From Euryarchaeota archaeon UBA561 (lineage in GTDB: Archaea > Thermoplasmatota > Poseidoniia > Poseidoniales > Poseidoniaceae), in contig DANX01000069.1 of the NCBI GenBank assembly GCA_002502295.1, positions 2,048 through 20,361 on the forward strand: 18,314 nt of DNA, written 5' to 3'. Of the stretch, positions 16,084-18,314 are shown in pieces. The translations under genes and the position numbers were made by a program. The notes beneath the pieces were generated by a model. The model had not been told where the DNA came from, did not search any database, and saw only the letters and a list, made by a program, of their open reading frames with translations. Position 1 is the stretch's first letter, and each line of letters starts with the position of its first letter.

Positions 16084-16582
16084 CTTCTCCATCATGTTCC
16101 ATGGCACGGTCATCGTTGATGTGGCGTGGGACTTGACTACGTCCAACGTGCCACGTTGCCGCTTGCAACCAATCTTCGAGCCCGGGCCCAGAAACGGTAA
16201 TGCGAAACACGCCTCCAACGGGTTTGTCCCCAGGGATTGGAAAAGCGATTTTTCCAGCCACAGCGGCTTGACGTGCGATCGAAAACGTCGTCGTCTCTTC
16301 GCTCATTTCCATCGACATCGTGTCAAGGGCGGTGTCCAAAATCCGCTGTTCGTGGAGTTGTTGCAAAAATACCCCGAGAGAAACGTCTTCAAAGGTCCAT
16401 ACCGCGTTAGAGGGTCGACCCATTCTCGGTTCTTCTTCCATCGATTCTGTGGAAGCATCAGGAAACAACGTCTGCAGAGCGTCAAGGACTTTTCGTGGTG
16501 AATCTACTCCTTCAAGAACCGTCGTGATTTTCGTGGAAAAACCCTCTCCGGTGCCCGTTAAGCGGAGTCGAGTCGCATCCAT
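16067..16582 (-). CDS. UPF0201-type conserved archaeal protein (PF01877-like)
   Basis: A 171-residue protein resembling the archaeal UPF0201/DUF54 family: an N-terminal beta-alpha unit leading to ALQTLFPDA (35-43), then LHEQRILDTA (76-85), TTFSIARQAAVAGKIAF (98-114) and a final strand GVFRITVSG (124-132). The blocks fit family features from memory: FPDA, a QxILDTAR-like helix and a KQAAxxGKxxF segment. Family members are short (about 140 aa) and uncharacterised, with an RNA-related role suggested. The C-terminal 38 residues extend beyond the family core and are low in recognisable structure. ATG 16582 is the only good start, with an in-frame stop not far upstream. It is divergent from the glycosyltransferase gene and its 3' end overlaps the Pcp-Nudix gene by 17 bp. 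Confidence 0.7.
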   Translation of the reverse strand: MDATRLRLTGTGEGFSTKITTVLEGVDSPRKVLDALQTLFPDASTESMEEEPRMGRPSNAVWTFEDVSLGVFLQQLHEQRILDTALDTMSMEMSEETTTFSIARQAAVAGKIAFPIPGDKPVGGVFRITVSGPGLEDWLQAATWHVGRSQVPRHINDDRAMEHDGEATTWV

Positions 16583-16671
16583 GTTGGCCCGAGGTACTGC
16601 ACCTCAAAGAACATACCTCTGGTGGGTATCTTGTGCGAAGAGGTGAAAGCGGGAAGGTCCATCCTGAGACC

Positions 16672-17709
16672 ATGGATGAAGGGAATGGGCCGTCTTTGGC
16701 AACCGTCATCCCGGTCTACAATGAGGCTACCCACATCGAAGCATGTTTGTTGAGTCTGCTTCAACAAAGCCTCCATCCATCAAGGCATATGATTTTGGTC
16801 ATCGACGGTCATTCCACCGATGCAACGGTCGAGTTGGTCAACAACATTATCGAGAAACACCAAGGCGATGAATGGCCTCTTGTGCAATTGGTGGACAACC
16901 CACAGCGCAGCGTGGCCCATGCGAGAAACCTTGCGTTGAATACCCTCCCGTCAAGTGTTGAATTTCTTGTTGAAATGATCGGGCATGCCACCGTTGGTCC
17001 AGAGCATCTTGAGCAGCGTTTGGAGGCCTGGGGTGCGTGCTTAGAACTCGCTGGAGATCGTCTTGCTGCCGTGGGTGTACGCGTCATTGGACACACAGAG
17101 TCAGTTTCTCGAACTGCAGCATGGGTTGAGGCTGCTTTGGCCTCACCGTTGGGAAGAAGCGGCGGTCAGTTCAGCCAGTTTTCACTGGTGGGTCAAACCA
17201 AGGTGCCCGCCTTTGTGATGCACAACAGGAAAGCACTCAACGCCGTTCAAGGATGGGATGAATCCTTCATCACAAGCCAAGACAGTGATCTTTCAATGCG
17301 TTTGCTAAAAGCAGGCTTTCTGCTCTATCGGCACCCGAGGCCCGAGGTCTTCATGCACAAACGAAGCACGTTGAAGCAATGGTGGAAAATGGGTCACAGA
17401 TACGGATTTTGGAGAACAAAGGTGTTGTTGAAACATCCCTCGCGCGCCAAGTGGCAAGAATTCCTACCTCTCTTCGGACTTCTTGCGACGCTGTCTCTTT
17501 TCTTCGCAGGCATGACTTGGTACTCTGTACTTCCTGGCGTTTATGGAGGCGCCTTGCTCGTGTCAGGTCTCGTTCATGCTTTTCGTCACAGAGGCCTTTC
17601 AGCCACCCTTGGTGTACCTCTATGTCTGTTTATGCTTCATGTCAGTTTCACCCTTGGGTTGTTCGATGGATTGCTGCGAAAGGGCCGACCTTCATCGGAC
17701 CGTGATTAA
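16672..17709 (+). CDS. ExoA-like family 2 membrane glycosyltransferase
   Basis: A 345-residue GT-A fold glycosyltransferase: LATVIPVYNEATHIEACL (9-26), nucleotide-binding DGHSTDAT (45-52), and an acceptor-site region GWDESFITSQDSDLSMRL (194-211). The segments ASPLGRSGGQF (157-167) and STLKQWWKMGHRYGFWR (232-248) resemble the succinoglycan ExoA subgroup. Three membrane helices follow at about 264-283, 286-304 and 312-334, so the enzyme should act at the cytoplasmic face, probably on a lipid-linked glycan, exopolysaccharide or surface glycoprotein precursor; the sugar is unknown. The position where ExoA-like enzymes carry an Asp before GHA reads EMIGHA (101-106). ATG 16672 is preferred because homology starts right after it; GTG 16633 would add thirteen residues. 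Confidence 0.8.
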   Translation: MDEGNGPSLATVIPVYNEATHIEACLLSLLQQSLHPSRHMILVIDGHSTDATVELVNNIIEKHQGDEWPLVQLVDNPQRSVAHARNLALNTLPSSVEFLVEMIGHATVGPEHLEQRLEAWGACLELAGDRLAAVGVRVIGHTESVSRTAAWVEAALASPLGRSGGQFSQFSLVGQTKVPAFVMHNRKALNAVQGWDESFITSQDSDLSMRLLKAGFLLYRHPRPEVFMHKRSTLKQWWKMGHRYGFWRTKVLLKHPSRAKWQEFLPLFGLLATLSLFFAGMTWYSVLPGVYGGALLVSGLVHAFRHRGLSATLGVPLCLFMLHVSFTLGLFDGLLRKGRPSSDRD

Positions 17710-17732
17710 CACAAGAAGCCAATAGGTACATC

Positions 17733-17741
17733 AATTTAGAG
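17733..17741 (+). promoter_or_regulatory. Possible TATA-like element for the right-edge gene
   Basis: AATTTAGAG is centred about 26 nt before ATG 17763, the distance expected if the transcript starts at the ATG itself (leaderless). It is A/T-rich relative to its surroundings but departs from the TTTATA consensus. Confidence 0.35.
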
Positions 17742-17762
17742 CGAAGACAGAGGCCGAGCATC

Positions 17763-18314
17763 ATGGGGCAAACCAAGGGACTTACCAACAAGAGTTTGAG
17801 TGCTTTGCCGCTCCTCTTGATGGGTTTATCCCACCTATCTCTGCCTCCGCTCCAAACCATGTTTGAGCTTGAACCCCGGCTGATGTACGGCTGGTATCTT
17901 CTTGCCATTTTGCTCGGCGTCGTCATCTATCGCCGTTCTGGTGTGGTCAAAGACCACGAGTACAATCGGGCCAAAGCCATGCGCAAAATCCAACACGTCT
18001 ACGAAGCAGAGGAGCGTGGTGTCTGGGGTACCGACGTTCAACTCGATGCAAAAATGGACAAGAACACGCAACTCGCCTTGTCCCGCTCGATTGGTGAACT
18101 CTCAGGGGAAGCGCCAGAAATGGAATTGGGAGAGGATGCCAAGGTGGACGTTGAGATGTTAAACGAGGCCAACCATATCGTCAAAGCCAATGCGCGCATT
18201 ACCGGCGGCGCAACGTTGGACGATGAGGTCGTCACGGGTACCATTGGTGCTACGCGCAAGACTGGGCCCATGGACCGATTCCTTGACGGCGTCCTGAGTC
18301 TGTTTGGTATTGAT
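17763..18314 (+). CDS. Membrane-anchored protein with charged cytoplasmic domain (partial, 3' end off window)
   Basis: An open frame of 184 codons from ATG 17763 to the right edge with no stop, so the C-terminus is missing. An in-frame TGA at 17703-17705 and no ATG, GTG or TTG between make 17763 the only start of those types. Two hydrophobic segments are visible: about residues 12-32 (LSALPLLLMGLSHLSLPPLQ, moderate) and about 40-57 (LMYGWYLLAILLGVVIY). The rest is charged and looks helical: KAMRKIQHVYEAEERGVWG (73-91), then acidic segments and GATRKTGPMDRFLDGVLSLFG near the edge. The RR after the second helix suggests a cytoplasmic body. No family was recognised. It follows the glycosyltransferase gene by 53 nt on the same strand. 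Confidence 0.7.
   Translation, partial: MGQTKGLTNKSLSALPLLLMGLSHLSLPPLQTMFELEPRLMYGWYLLAILLGVVIYRRSGVVKDHEYNRAKAMRKIQHVYEAEERGVWGTDVQLDAKMDKNTQLALSRSIGELSGEAPEMELGEDAKVDVEMLNEANHIVKANARITGGATLDDEVVTGTIGATRKTGPMDRFLDGVLSLFGID

Noticed and set aside
15854..16501. 215-codon plus-strand frame spanning the Pcp-Nudix end and the UPF0201 gene.
   Set aside because: Crosses two genes in other frames and has low-complexity, Arg/Phe-rich content without a domain.

Overview
The window looks like a chromosomal segment of a marine archaeon, most likely an uncultured Poseidoniales (Marine Group II euryarchaeote) or a close relative. The grounds are an archaeal type IV pilin N-terminus (RAVSEVLGVVMLLAM), a UPF0201-type archaeal protein, a TATA box placed for a very short leader, almost no Shine-Dalgarno sites, and two giant secreted acidic proteins with calcium-loop (TSP3-like) repeats and Ig-like domains. 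There is no rRNA or other phylogenetic marker here, so the assignment is an inference.

Layout. Bases 31-1961 (minus strand) hold a YycJ-like metallo-beta-lactamase-fold hydrolase and, 32 nt downstream, a pilin-like membrane-anchored protein. A 186-nt divergent intergenic region (1962-2147) carries a clear TATA box for the plus-strand block. That block (2148-13820) has a 1916-aa secreted protein with about sixteen Asp-rich calcium loops interrupted by a probable beta-propeller; a 1805-aa single-pass surface protein with duplicated beta-sandwich/Ig-like modules and a cytoplasmic proline-rich tail; and a 150-residue-class helical protein whose GTG start overlaps the preceding stop. From 13858 to the right edge the genes are very tightly packed and alternate in strand: a metzincin-like lipoprotein (+), a two-TM protein (-), a pyroglutamyl-peptidase/Nudix fusion (+), a UPF0201 protein (-), an ExoA-like membrane glycosyltransferase (+) and a partial membrane protein (+) that runs off the end.

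How the genes may work together. Five of the ten proteins (pilin-like protein, two giants, lipoprotein, ExoA-like GT2) plausibly act at or on the cell surface. The two giants and the helical protein are co-oriented with small or no gaps and may form one surface assembly: a calcium-stabilised, probably N-glycosylated exoprotein, a membrane-anchored partner and a cytoplasmic factor. This grouping is inference from order and topology. The remaining genes (MBL hydrolase, Pcp-Nudix, UPF0201) look like housekeeping or nucleotide/peptide metabolism.

No rRNA, intact tRNA, CRISPR array, insertion sequence or integrase was seen, and no stretch over 300 bases lacks a gene. The gaps are 1962-2147, 7899-7950, 13821-13857, 16583-16671 and 17710-17762; apart from the promoter-like elements listed, nothing further was recognised in them.
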